Assembly: GCA_021647805.1 (NCBI GenBank)
Contig: JAKITZ010000056.1
Coordinates: forward strand, 1 to 11,744
From: Robiginitomaculum sp.
GTDB lineage: Bacteria > Pseudomonadota > Alphaproteobacteria > Caulobacterales > Maricaulaceae
Direction of reading: 5' to 3'
Length of the DNA: 11,744 nucleotides
Of the stretch, positions 7,067-11,744 are shown piece after piece. How positions within the stretch are numbered: position 1 is the first letter of the stretch; each line of letters starts with the position of its first letter. The position numbers and the translations under genes were made by a program. Under the pieces are notes generated by a model. It did no database searches. It was given only the letters and a program-made list of their open reading frames with translations, and was not told where the DNA came from.

Positions 7067-7348
7067 CTACCTAAGGTGGCTGGCAATTGCACCTGTTTCT
7101 GCATTAAAACTAATACTGCCACCGATAGCAGAAACAATAGCACTATCTCCAAGCGTTCCAATAGATATGTTTGCTGGATCAAAACCCGCTTCTGAAACAC
7201 TGTTATATAGACTGCCCAATGCGATTGCTGCCGTAGTAATTGTTGTGACGGTATCCTTGCAATTTACTATGAAACAAAATTTGCCAAGATCGGCAAATAG
7301 CGAATAAATTGTTAAGGTTATTAAAGCTACGATTAGTTGAGGGAGCTT
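7067..7348 (-). pseudogene. Start-less coding remnant, unknown protein
   Basis: The minus strand is open for 93 codons, ending at TAG (7069-7067), without any ATG or GTG; the only usual start is an internal TTG at 7219. The frame has clear coding character: a purine-any-pyrimidine codon pattern (GAT AGT GCT ATT GTT, GGT GGC AGT ATT AGT) and a plausible protein tail, with segments SLYNSVSEAGFDPANISIG, TLGDSAIVSAIGG and SISFNAETGAIAS. The overlapping plus-strand frame (7011-7307) has poor codon choice and looks like its shadow. I read this as the C-terminal piece of a gene whose 5' part has been lost, possibly when the plus-strand gene at 7351 came to lie next to it. No family is recognised. 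Confidence 0.45.
7279..7298. promoter_or_regulatory. Perfect palindrome upstream of the formyltransferase gene
   Basis: ATTTGCC (7279-7285) and GGCAAAT (7292-7298) are exact inverted repeats around a 6-nt centre AAGATC. It lies about 53 nt ahead of the ATG at 7351, a normal place for an operator. It also falls inside the minus-strand remnant, so coincidence is possible. Confidence 0.35.
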
Positions 7349-7350
7349 CT

Positions 7351-7986
7351 ATGACTTATCGAATTGTTATCTTGACCAAACAGGCCGAAGCACCGTTTTT
7401 GGTGGAATTTATTCGCAATGAAAATCCTGAACTTGAAGTTTCAGCAGCTTTAACCGAAGCAGAATTACGCCAGCAAATTGGCGAACAAGGTGCCTGTACA
7501 CGATTGATCTCGTTCAATAACCACATCATAATTCCCAAAGATATTTTAGATGCTCTTGGCCCTGTGCCATATAATATTCACCCCGGGCCGCCGGAATACC
7601 CTGGCTCTTATCCTGTGGTATTTGCGTTGAGGGATTATGCTAGAAAATATGGTGTAACTGCGCATGAAATTGCGATCAAAGTTGATGCAGGGCCGATCGT
7701 TTATGTCGAGCAGACACCAATTGCACCCCATATTTGCATTAAGCAGTTAACGGATCTGGCGTACACAATGGCCGTTACTGCATTTAGCTTTATTGCCAAG
7801 CATTGCGCCCATAGCCAAGAACCACTTCCACATTTCGATCATCAATGGAGCGGCATTAAAAGCACTCGCAAAAGCTATCAGGAACTATGCCAAGTGCCAG
7901 CAAATGCCAGCGACGAAGAGATAAAGCAGTTACGTAAGGTTTGCGGTGATGATCTTGTTTTAGATGCGCCAGCAAAAGTCGCTTGA
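7351..7986 (+). CDS. Formyltransferase-fold protein of unknown substrate
   Basis: This 211-residue protein has the formyltransferase (PurN/Fmt N-terminal) fold signature. The catalytic Asn-x-His is N75-I-H77 in PYNIHPGPPEYPGSYP and the catalytic Asp is D112 in KVDAGPIVY, equivalent to the N-H-D triad of 10-formyltetrahydrofolate-dependent transferases. Residues about 50-60 (RLISFNNHIIIPKDIL) match the strand before the active site. There is no Fmt C-terminal tRNA-binding domain, and the NIHPGPPEYPGSYP loop differs from the usual Fmt/PurN NIHPSLLP form, so neither Met-tRNA nor GAR can be assigned as substrate. The start is the ATG at 7351 with GAGGGAG just upstream; an earlier in-frame ATG at 7309 has no such site. 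It stands alone, convergent with the GST gene. Confidence 0.75.
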   Translation: MTYRIVILTKQAEAPFLVEFIRNENPELEVSAALTEAELRQQIGEQGACTRLISFNNHIIIPKDILDALGPVPYNIHPGPPEYPGSYPVVFALRDYARKYGVTAHEIAIKVDAGPIVYVEQTPIAPHICIKQLTDLAYTMAVTAFSFIAKHCAHSQEPLPHFDHQWSGIKSTRKSYQELCQVPANASDEEIKQLRKVCGDDLVLDAPAKVA

Positions 7987-8010
7987 TAGGGTTAAATCAC
8001 CGGTATTGCT

Positions 8011-8715
8011 TCACAATTCCGGAAAAAACTCTTCTCGCATTCGCGAAGTGTAATTTACCAAATTATCGTGCGAAAGCGCAGCCGTTTTTAGCTCTGAGTT
8101 CATATCAGCATCAATGATTGCGCTTAATAAGCCATAAAGTGTTGCGTCCAACGTATTTGCTTGATCGCCAAATGCGTAAGGTTTGTCATCAAGAAAACCT
8201 GCTATTGCTGTCAAGTTTTCACCGGCCATTTGGTAAATGGTTGTTTTGTCATGGCGTGCTATACCGTGGCCAATCATATTTTTAAGGACTTGTTTTTTGA
8301 TTACATTTGGCAAAATCCAGCGTAATGGAATTGGTAGTTGCCCGAAAAATGCCGATTTTAGCACCAGCCAGTTTTCATCTTCCATCCATCTGGAGTAAAC
8401 CAATACCCAATACAAATGTTCTTCGATCAATCGGGTGAATGCCAGTGATATTGCTTTTTGCTCATCTGTGAGGTTTTCGTGAAAATTAACCCCTCGTTCT
8501 GCCTCTAACAAGTTTTGGATTAAACCGGAATCGCCGATCAATTTACCATCAATTTCAACGAACGGGATTTTGCCGGTTGGCCCCTTTCTAGGGTCACCTT
8601 CGATGACAATCTCATAAGGTAGTTTTGCCATTTTTAACAATACTTCTAGTTTGATGCAAAATGGCGAGGCATTGGCGGCATTAAAAGACGGTGGTGGTTG
8701 GAATAATTTAATCAT
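8011..8715 (-). CDS. Metaxin/Tom37-like glutathione S-transferase family protein
   Basis: This 234-residue protein has a thioredoxin-like N-terminal half (about 1-75) starting IKLFQPPPSFNAANASPFC, with IKLEVLLKMAKLPYE as first helix and KIPFVEIDGKLIGDSGLI carrying the cis-proline and the SGLI equivalent of the glutathione-contacting Glu/Asp-Ser motif. The C-terminal helical half ends with GDQANTLDATLYGLLSAI, the conserved capping-box region (TxxDxxLYG). This pattern fits the GST_N_4/GST_C_6 group related to metaxin and failed-axon-connections proteins. Substrate is unknown. It is the second gene of a minus-strand pair, 29 nt after the MGMT-like gene. The ribosome binding site is weak (GAAAAG), so translation may depend on the upstream gene. 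Confidence 0.82.
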   Translation of the reverse strand: MIKLFQPPPSFNAANASPFCIKLEVLLKMAKLPYEIVIEGDPRKGPTGKIPFVEIDGKLIGDSGLIQNLLEAERGVNFHENLTDEQKAISLAFTRLIEEHLYWVLVYSRWMEDENWLVLKSAFFGQLPIPLRWILPNVIKKQVLKNMIGHGIARHDKTTIYQMAGENLTAIAGFLDDKPYAFGDQANTLDATLYGLLSAIIDADMNSELKTAALSHDNLVNYTSRMREEFFPEL

Positions 8716-8744
8716 TGTTTTCTTTTCAATATATTGGTTAAGAA

Positions 8745-9158
8745 TTATTGGGTTTCTTGTTGGCTAATACCAACCAGAAAGTCGGTATCAAATGATAGTT
8801 TTTTCCAAGTGGGAACGCTCTCATCAAGCAATCTCCAAATCGGGGTTAAATCCGATATGTCTGTGCCAGCTTCATAACTTTCAAAAGCGGCTTCGGCGAT
8901 GGTTCGCAACAAAATGCCAGTGGTGATCGGACAGCAAACCTCGGCGTTTTTTGACTTGGCGAGATCAAGGCGAAATTGTTTGATAGTTGGGGTGCTTTGC
9001 TTGGGAATTTTACGAATTGCTGCGCTTAATAATTCAGCGTCTGGTATTAACATGATCTGTCCGGCTTTCATTCCGGCAATATTCATTGGTGCCGGTTTTA
9101 CTTGCCATTGCTTGCAGGCGGCTAACTTTTCATTCCAAGTCTTTTTTTGCTGTGGCAT
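8745..9158 (-). CDS. MGMT-like (methylguanine methyltransferase family) conserved protein
   Basis: This 137-residue protein resembles a widespread group annotated as MGMT family. Recognisable are the start KKTWNEKLAACKQW, the strand-helix GQIMLIPDAELLSAAIRKIP, the region TIKQFRLDLAKSKNAEV and then the core CCPITTGI (C75, C76, P77) followed by a helix and TPIWRLLD. In that group the CPITTGI motif sits where alkyltransferases carry PCHRV, so one of the two cysteines may be reactive, but alkyl transfer has not been shown for such proteins to my knowledge. An AAGGG ribosome binding site lies at 9167-9171. It heads a two-gene unit with the GST gene and is divergent from the interrupted WYL-type regulator, which may once have controlled it. 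Confidence 0.62.
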   Translation of the reverse strand: MPQQKKTWNEKLAACKQWQVKPAPMNIAGMKAGQIMLIPDAELLSAAIRKIPKQSTPTIKQFRLDLAKSKNAEVCCPITTGILLRTIAEAAFESYEAGTDISDLTPIWRLLDESVPTWKKLSFDTDFLVGISQQETQ

Positions 9159-9195
9159 TTTGCACCCTTAAATCTGCATTGCAAAACTATCTACA

Positions 9196-9226
9196 CTAAA
9201 AATACTGAATTAAACTGTGTTTTTAG
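9196..9226. repeat. Inverted repeat in the promoter region of the MGMT-like gene
   Basis: CTAAAAA (9196-9202) and TTTTTAG (9220-9226) are exact inverted repeats, with partly matching ATACT/AGTAT bases around them. They lie 37-67 nt upstream of the MGMT-like start. It may be an operator or chance in A+T-rich DNA. Confidence 0.25.
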
Positions 9227-9320
9227 TATTCTTTATCTTCTGGATCCATAAACTTAACCAAAAACCGGTTCCCACTTTTTGTGGGCGATATAGTATATCC
9301 AAACACACTAACATGGCTAT

Positions 9321-9340
9321 ACTGACAGCATTATGTCAGT
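9321..9340. promoter_or_regulatory. Probable operator of the interrupted WYL/YafY-type regulator
   Basis: ACTGACA (9321-9327) and TGTCAGT (9334-9340) form a perfect 7-bp inverted repeat around GCATTA. It abuts the AAGGAG ribosome binding site (9341-9346) and overlaps a TATACT box (9318-9323). Location over the start region of a regulator gene suggests autoregulation; it may also act on the divergent MGMT-like/GST pair. Confidence 0.55.
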
Positions 9341-9350
9341 AAGGAGCATT

Positions 9351-9407
9351 ATGCGTAGAGCCGATAGGTTTTTGCAAATTTATGGGGCTGTCCCAGATAA
9401 CGCATAG
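9351..9407 (+). pseudogene. 5' remnant of a WYL/YafY-type transcriptional regulator, cut by the IS element
   Basis: An ATG with an ideal AAGGAG site begins MRRADRFLQIY, which closely follows the very common N-terminus MRRADRLFQI of HTH-WYL (YafY-type) regulators. After eleven codons the frame enters the left IS end and stops seven codons later at TAG (9405-9407). No continuation of the regulator is seen to the right of the IS. So the gene is dead, but its start, ribosome binding site and likely operator are intact. Only eleven residues support the identification; the match is strong but short. Confidence 0.62.
9384..9401 (+). repeat. Left terminal inverted repeat of the IS
   Basis: The sequence is GGGGCTGTCCCAGATAAC, an 18-of-18 match to the reverse complement of 10084-10101. 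Similarity ends immediately inside the element (GCATAG against TAGTTC). Confidence 0.95.
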
Positions 9408-9427
9408 AATGTGTTATAGAGGGCAGT

Positions 9428-10084
9428 ATGAGAAAGAGCAGATTAAGCCATTATAAACAGGGACGGTTGATAGAGCACTTTGTTGCAGGAACAACAGCAA
9501 GGTGCGCGTCATCTCTTTGCGGGGTTAATCGCAAGACAGCGGCCTATTATTTCCTGCGATTACGTGAGGTCATTGCTTATGAGCTGGAGCAGGTCTCCGA
9601 TGAGGTGTTTGCTGGCAAGATTGAAGTGGATGAGAGTTACTTCGGAGGCAAAAGAAAGGGCAAGCGAGGGCTGGGTGCTGCGGGCAAAGCCCCTGTATTT
9701 GGCCTGTTAAAGCGCGGTGGTAAGGTTTACACAAAGATTATACCAGATGCCTCTTCTGCTACTTTATATCCGATCATAGAGCGCAAAGTGGTGCCTGACA
9801 GCATCGTCTATACGGATTGCTGGCGTGGTTACAATGTGTTGGATACGTCCGAGTTTAAACATTACCGCATCAATCATTCAAAACTGTTTGCAGATAGGCA
9901 TAATCATATCAATGGCATCGAGAATTTTTGGAACCAAGCTAAGCGGCATATGCGCAAATTTAACGGTGTTCCCAGACAACATTTCGGGCTGTTTTTGAAG
10001 GAATGTGAGTGGCGTTTTAACAACAGTGACCCAACAAACCAATTGAAACAACTAAAGCAATGGGTTAAGGTATATTTGAACTAG
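9428..10084 (+). CDS. IS1595-family transposase (ISXO2-like DDE domain)
   Basis: This 218-residue transposase has a short helix-turn-helix-like N-terminus (about residues 8-50: FVAGTTARCASSLCGVNRKTAAYYF) and no separate zinc ribbon. The ISXO2-like catalytic domain follows. The DDE residues are D68 in KIEVDESYFGGKRKG, D130 in IVYTDCWRGYN and E155 in HINGIENFWNQAKRHMRKFNG, all with the expected surrounding residues. The protein catalyses cut-and-paste or copy transposition of its own element by binding the terminal repeats. Length is normal and the frame unbroken, so it is probably functional. The last codon overlaps the first base of the right inverted repeat. A GAGGG lies just upstream of the ATG. 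Confidence 0.93.
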   Translation: MRKSRLSHYKQGRLIEHFVAGTTARCASSLCGVNRKTAAYYFLRLREVIAYELEQVSDEVFAGKIEVDESYFGGKRKGKRGLGAAGKAPVFGLLKRGGKVYTKIIPDASSATLYPIIERKVVPDSIVYTDCWRGYNVLDTSEFKHYRINHSKLFADRHNHINGIENFWNQAKRHMRKFNGVPRQHFGLFLKECEWRFNNSDPTNQLKQLKQWVKVYLN

Positions 10085-10101
10085 TTATCTGGGACAGCCC
10101 C
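10084..10101 (-). repeat. Right terminal inverted repeat of the IS
   Basis: The sequence GTTATCTGGGACAGCCCC is the exact reverse complement of the left end and overlaps the transposase stop region by one base. Confidence 0.95.
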
Positions 10102-10258
10102 AATAATATTATTAACTAGGTGCGACTGCGCCCCGGCAATCGTTTGCCGCACGTCGTAGGCGTGAGCAAAGCGAACTAGCCGCGAGACAAAAGAAGTATA
10201 TAAATGTTTGCCAGCTTTGGCGCTAACGGTTAAGCAATGGCCAACACTTTAACAGCTA
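10102..10258. other. G+C-rich patch between the IS and trxB, no gene assigned
   Basis: From about 10120 to 10190 the composition is much richer in G+C than its surroundings, with a perfect hairpin CGGCAA-TCGT-TTGCCG at 10134-10149. On the minus strand a start-less frame is open through it (segments LTVSAKAGKHLYTSF, RLVRFAHAYDVRQTIAG, AQSHLV), running on into the IS end. It has no ATG. It may be a dispersed repeat, a remnant of a lost gene or the result of an IS-linked rearrangement. It does not encode the missing part of the WYL regulator in any frame I could see. No clear trxB promoter was found here. Confidence 0.4.
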
Positions 10259-10276
10259 ATGCACGAGAGCAAATTC

Positions 10277-11215
10277 ATGTCTGATACCACTAAACTTCGA
10301 GTCGCAATCATCGGCTCCGGTGCCGCCGGTTACACAGCCGCCATTTACGCTTCAAGGGCAATGTTAGAGCCAGTGGTGTTTGCCGGATTGCAGCCGGGTG
10401 GACAGTTGACCATAACTTCCGAAGTTGAAAATTATCCCGGCTTTGCCGAGCAAATCCAAGGGCCGTGGTTAATGGATCAAATGCGCGATCAAGCTTTGGT
10501 TATGGGCACAAAAATTATCGCTGACACTATTACCAAAGTTGATCTGTCAAAAAGGTCATTCGTTTTGGTTTCTGATTCAAGCGGTACATTTACTGCTGAT
10601 GCAGTGATCATTGCCACCGGCGCGCAAGCAATGTGGCTGGGGCTGCCCTCCGAGGAAAAATTCCAGGGCTTTGGTGTTTCAGCTTGTGCAACTTGTGACG
10701 GGTTTTTCTATCGCGGCAAACAGGTTGCGGTTATTGGCGGTGGTAATACGGCGGTTGAGGAGGCGTTGTTCTTGACTAGATTTGCTTCGAAAGTTTATCT
10801 GGTGCATCGTCGCGATGAATTACGAGCCGAAAAAATTATGCAAAAACGGCTGTTTACCAATGAGAAAATTATTCCAATATGGGATCACAACTTAGCCGAA
10901 ATTCTAGGCGACGAAGACCCCTTAGGCGTAACAGGTGCGCTGCTTACCCATGCCAAAACTGGCGAGCAGCAAAAAATAAATGTTGATGGTGTGTTCATTG
11001 CTATTGGTCATAAACCATCAACTGAATTATTCGTTGATCAGTTACCGTTCAAACAAGGTGGTTATTTAATCACTGAACCGGACAGTACAAAAACCAATAT
11101 TCCCGGTGTGTTTGCTGCTGGTGATGTTACCGATGATATTTATCGCCAAGCAGTAACTGCCGCCGGAATGGGTTGCATGGCAGCATTAGAAGCGGAAAAA
11201 TTTCTAGCTGAGTAA
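10277..11215 (+). CDS. trxB: Thioredoxin reductase (NADPH)
   Basis: This 312-residue flavoenzyme reduces thioredoxin with NADPH in the cytoplasm. In order: FAD-binding GSGAAG at residues 13-18, GGQLTITSEVENYPGF near 41-56, the redox-active CATC disulfide at 137-140, NADPH-binding GGGNTAVEEA from 154, HRRD at 177-180 (the arginines contact the NADP phosphate), and the FAD-binding AAGDV motif near 280-284. All are intact and length is normal. I start at the ATG at 10277 because a GAGAG lies just upstream; an in-frame ATG at 10259 adds six residues but has no ribosome binding site. The gene stands alone; the IS ends about 175 nt upstream, so its native promoter region may have been altered. Confidence 0.97.
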   Translation: MSDTTKLRVAIIGSGAAGYTAAIYASRAMLEPVVFAGLQPGGQLTITSEVENYPGFAEQIQGPWLMDQMRDQALVMGTKIIADTITKVDLSKRSFVLVSDSSGTFTADAVIIATGAQAMWLGLPSEEKFQGFGVSACATCDGFFYRGKQVAVIGGGNTAVEEALFLTRFASKVYLVHRRDELRAEKIMQKRLFTNEKIIPIWDHNLAEILGDEDPLGVTGALLTHAKTGEQQKINVDGVFIAIGHKPSTELFVDQLPFKQGGYLITEPDSTKTNIPGVFAAGDVTDDIYRQAVTAAGMGCMAALEAEKFLAE

Positions 11216-11240
11216 ATGTGCGAATGATCTCATCACGTCC

Positions 11241-11275
11241 GTCAGCATCCGACTTGTTTGGGGGGGGGGTGATTT
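11241..11275 (+). repeat. Degenerate palindromic repeat, copy 1, with G10 tract
   Basis: GTCAGCATCCGACTTGTTTGGG matches copy 2 at 18 of 22 positions. Where copy 2 has GGG followed by TGAT, this copy has ten Gs (11260-11269) and then TGAT. The hairpin of the element is disturbed by this run. Confidence 0.6.
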
Positions 11276-11290
11276 CACCGCCACCTAGTT

Positions 11291-11320
11291 GTCATCATCC
11301 GATTTATTCGGGTGATCCAG
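11291..11320 (+). repeat. Palindromic repeat, copy 2
   Basis: ATCATCCGA (11294-11302) pairs with TCGGGTGAT (11308-11316) over nine positions including one G-T pair, with loop TTTAT. The form resembles the short dispersed hairpin repeats ending in GATCCAG seen between genes in many proteobacteria. It may help end trxB transcription, though no T-run follows. Confidence 0.6.
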
Positions 11321-11390
11321 TCTTCTTAATTACGATTTTTAAACCCCTCACCATTCGGTCAAAATTGAGCGTTAATAATTTAAATTGTTA

Positions 11391-11429
11391 CCCTCACCCC
11401 AACCCTCTCCCGAGCCGGGAGAGGGAGTC
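11391..11429 (+). repeat. REP-like hairpin repeat B, copy 1
   Basis: CCCTCACCCCAA is followed by a perfect 9-bp stem CCCTCTCCC (11403-11411) and GGGAGAGGG (11417-11425) with loop GAGCC. This type of intergenic repeat is common in proteobacterial genomes. Confidence 0.72.
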
Positions 11430-11472
11430 CGCCTCGTGATGTTTTAAAGAAGATCAGTAACATTTCCGCTAC

Positions 11473-11510
11473 GCCCCTTCTCCCATAGGGAGAAAGTCGG
11501 GATGAGGGGC
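11473..11510 (-). repeat. REP-like hairpin repeat B, copy 2, inverted relative to copy 1
   Basis: Read on the minus strand it gives CCCCTCATCCCGACTTTCTCCC then TATG and GGGAGAAGGGGC, cited in parts; it parallels copy 1 base by base with several substitutions. On the plus strand the stem is TTCTCCC (11478-11484) and GGGAGAA (11488-11494). Confidence 0.65.
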
Positions 11511-11580
11511 TGGATGTTGGTCGTTTTGCACTAAGGGTGAACAAGAGTCTGGCTTGCACTACTGAGTAACTCTTAAATAA

Positions 11581-11651
11581 CACTCATTGGCAAAGACTGC
11601 CCTTACCTTAAGGGTTAATTGGCAAAGAATTAGCACTCATTGACCCTTACC
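11581..11651 (+). repeat. Interleaved short direct repeats
   Basis: CACTCATTG occurs at 11581-11589 and 11634-11642. ATTGGCAAAGA occurs at 11586-11596 and 11618-11628. CCCTTACC occurs at 11600-11607 and 11644-11651. CCCTTA...TAAGGG (11600-11613) adds a small inverted repeat. The order suggests a partly duplicated and diverged unit. Confidence 0.5.
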
Positions 11652-11706
11652 GACACTTGGACAACGGGGATAAGTTTCAGCCATGCCCGTGTTAACACCC
11701 CTTTGC

Positions 11707-11712
11707 TATAAT
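11707..11712 (+). promoter_or_regulatory. Possible -10 box (TATAAT) near the right edge
   Basis: A perfect TATAAT is present. The sequence 17 nt upstream (about 11684-11689, TGCCCG) is a poor -35. A rightward gene outside the window could use it; no start is visible before the edge. Confidence 0.3.
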
Positions 11713-11744
11713 GGTGGTGCAAGTGGCCGGTACATGGTCATTTG

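Larger units (their letters stand above)
9384..10101 (+). mobile_element. Complete IS1595-family insertion sequence (IS1016-like), 718 bp
   Basis: The element is bounded by perfect 18-bp terminal inverted repeats: GGGGCTGTCCCAGATAAC at 9384-9401 and its exact reverse complement at 10084-10101. It holds one transposase gene. Size and single short transposase fit the IS1016 group of IS1595. This family usually makes 8-bp target duplications, yet the flanks AAATTTAT (left) and AATAATAT (right) do not match. The transposase is intact, so the copy could still be mobile. Confidence 0.92.
11216..11744. other. Gene-free, repeat-rich spacer after trxB
   Basis: No convincing coding region is present. 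The open frames here run through repeats and have no ribosome binding sites or coding pattern. The stretch holds a degenerate direct repeat with a G10 tract (11241-11320), an inverted pair of CCCTC...GGGAG hairpin elements (11391-11510), an interleaved repeat cluster (11581-11651) and a TATAAT box at 11707-11712 that may serve a gene beyond the edge. Confidence 0.6.

Noticed and set aside
7011..7307. Plus-strand 98-codon frame upstream of the formyltransferase gene
   Set aside because: Codon choice is poor (many ATA, CTA, AGA), there is no ribosome binding site, and the opposite strand shows the coding pattern.
7300..7320. Possible second CtrA box (TTAAGGTTATTAA)
   Set aside because: The spacer between TTAA halves is five bases, not seven.
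10118..10200. Possible tmRNA or other stable RNA gene in the G+C-rich patch
   Set aside because: No tag-peptide reading frame, no tRNA-like acceptor or T-arm sequence; only a single short hairpin is clear.
11218..11439. Plus-strand 73-codon frame after trxB
   Set aside because: It spans the G10 tract and both repeat families, lacks a ribosome binding site and would not be stable in frame.
11380..11583. Minus-strand 67-codon frame after trxB
   Set aside because: It is produced by the REP-like repeats; translations such as PARERVGVRV are a familiar by-product of these elements.
11241..11651. CRISPR-like array suggested by the repeat density
   Set aside because: Repeats are of three unrelated kinds, mostly two copies each, without regular spacer length; no cas genes are present.

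Overview
This window looks like the chromosome of a flagellated alphaproteobacterium of moderate to low G+C. Three things point there: the maf, short RNase E/G, yacG cluster; the gene set fliX (divergent) with flgI, a FlgJ/CheL-type rod-binding protein and an FlbY-like protein, known mainly from Caulobacter and relatives; and a CtrA box plus a sigma-54 promoter in the shared fliX/flgI control region. I cannot name the genus.

Layout. 1-2907 (+): end of maf, a short RNase E/G, yacG and gltX. The first three overlap and read as one operon; gltX follows 56 nt later. 2914-3882 (-): fliX then dksA, with dksA also having its own good sigma-70-like promoter. 3883-4119: divergent control region with a perfect CtrA box facing fliX and a canonical-spacing -24/-12 promoter facing flgI. 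4120-6013 (+): flgI, flgJ/cheL, flbY, joined by two TAATG stop/start overlaps. 6014-7350: an A+T-rich stretch of minus-strand material: two small membrane proteins and at least one start-less coding remnant. 7351-7986 (+): a stand-alone formyltransferase-fold protein. 8011-9158 (-): a two-gene unit of an MGMT-like protein and a metaxin-type GST. 9321-10101: an operator-like palindrome, the first eleven codons of a WYL/YafY-type regulator, and a complete 718-bp IS1595-family element that cuts that regulator short. 10102-10258: a short G+C-rich patch of unknown origin. 10277-11215 (+): trxB. 11216-11744: no gene, but three families of short repeats and a TATAAT box near the right edge.

How it fits together. 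The left two thirds is conserved core: RNA processing, tRNA charging, stringent-response control and late assembly of the flagellar rod and P-ring under a cell-cycle (CtrA) and sigma-54 (FlbD/FliX-type) cascade. The right third shows turnover: a decapitated regulator whose probable operator survives, an IS with perfect 18-bp ends but no obvious target duplication, and repeat-rich spacers. I found no CRISPR array, tRNA, rRNA or recognisable defence system. The best candidates for something undescribed are the small-gene island at 6155-7350 and the orphaned operator next to the MGMT-like/GST pair.
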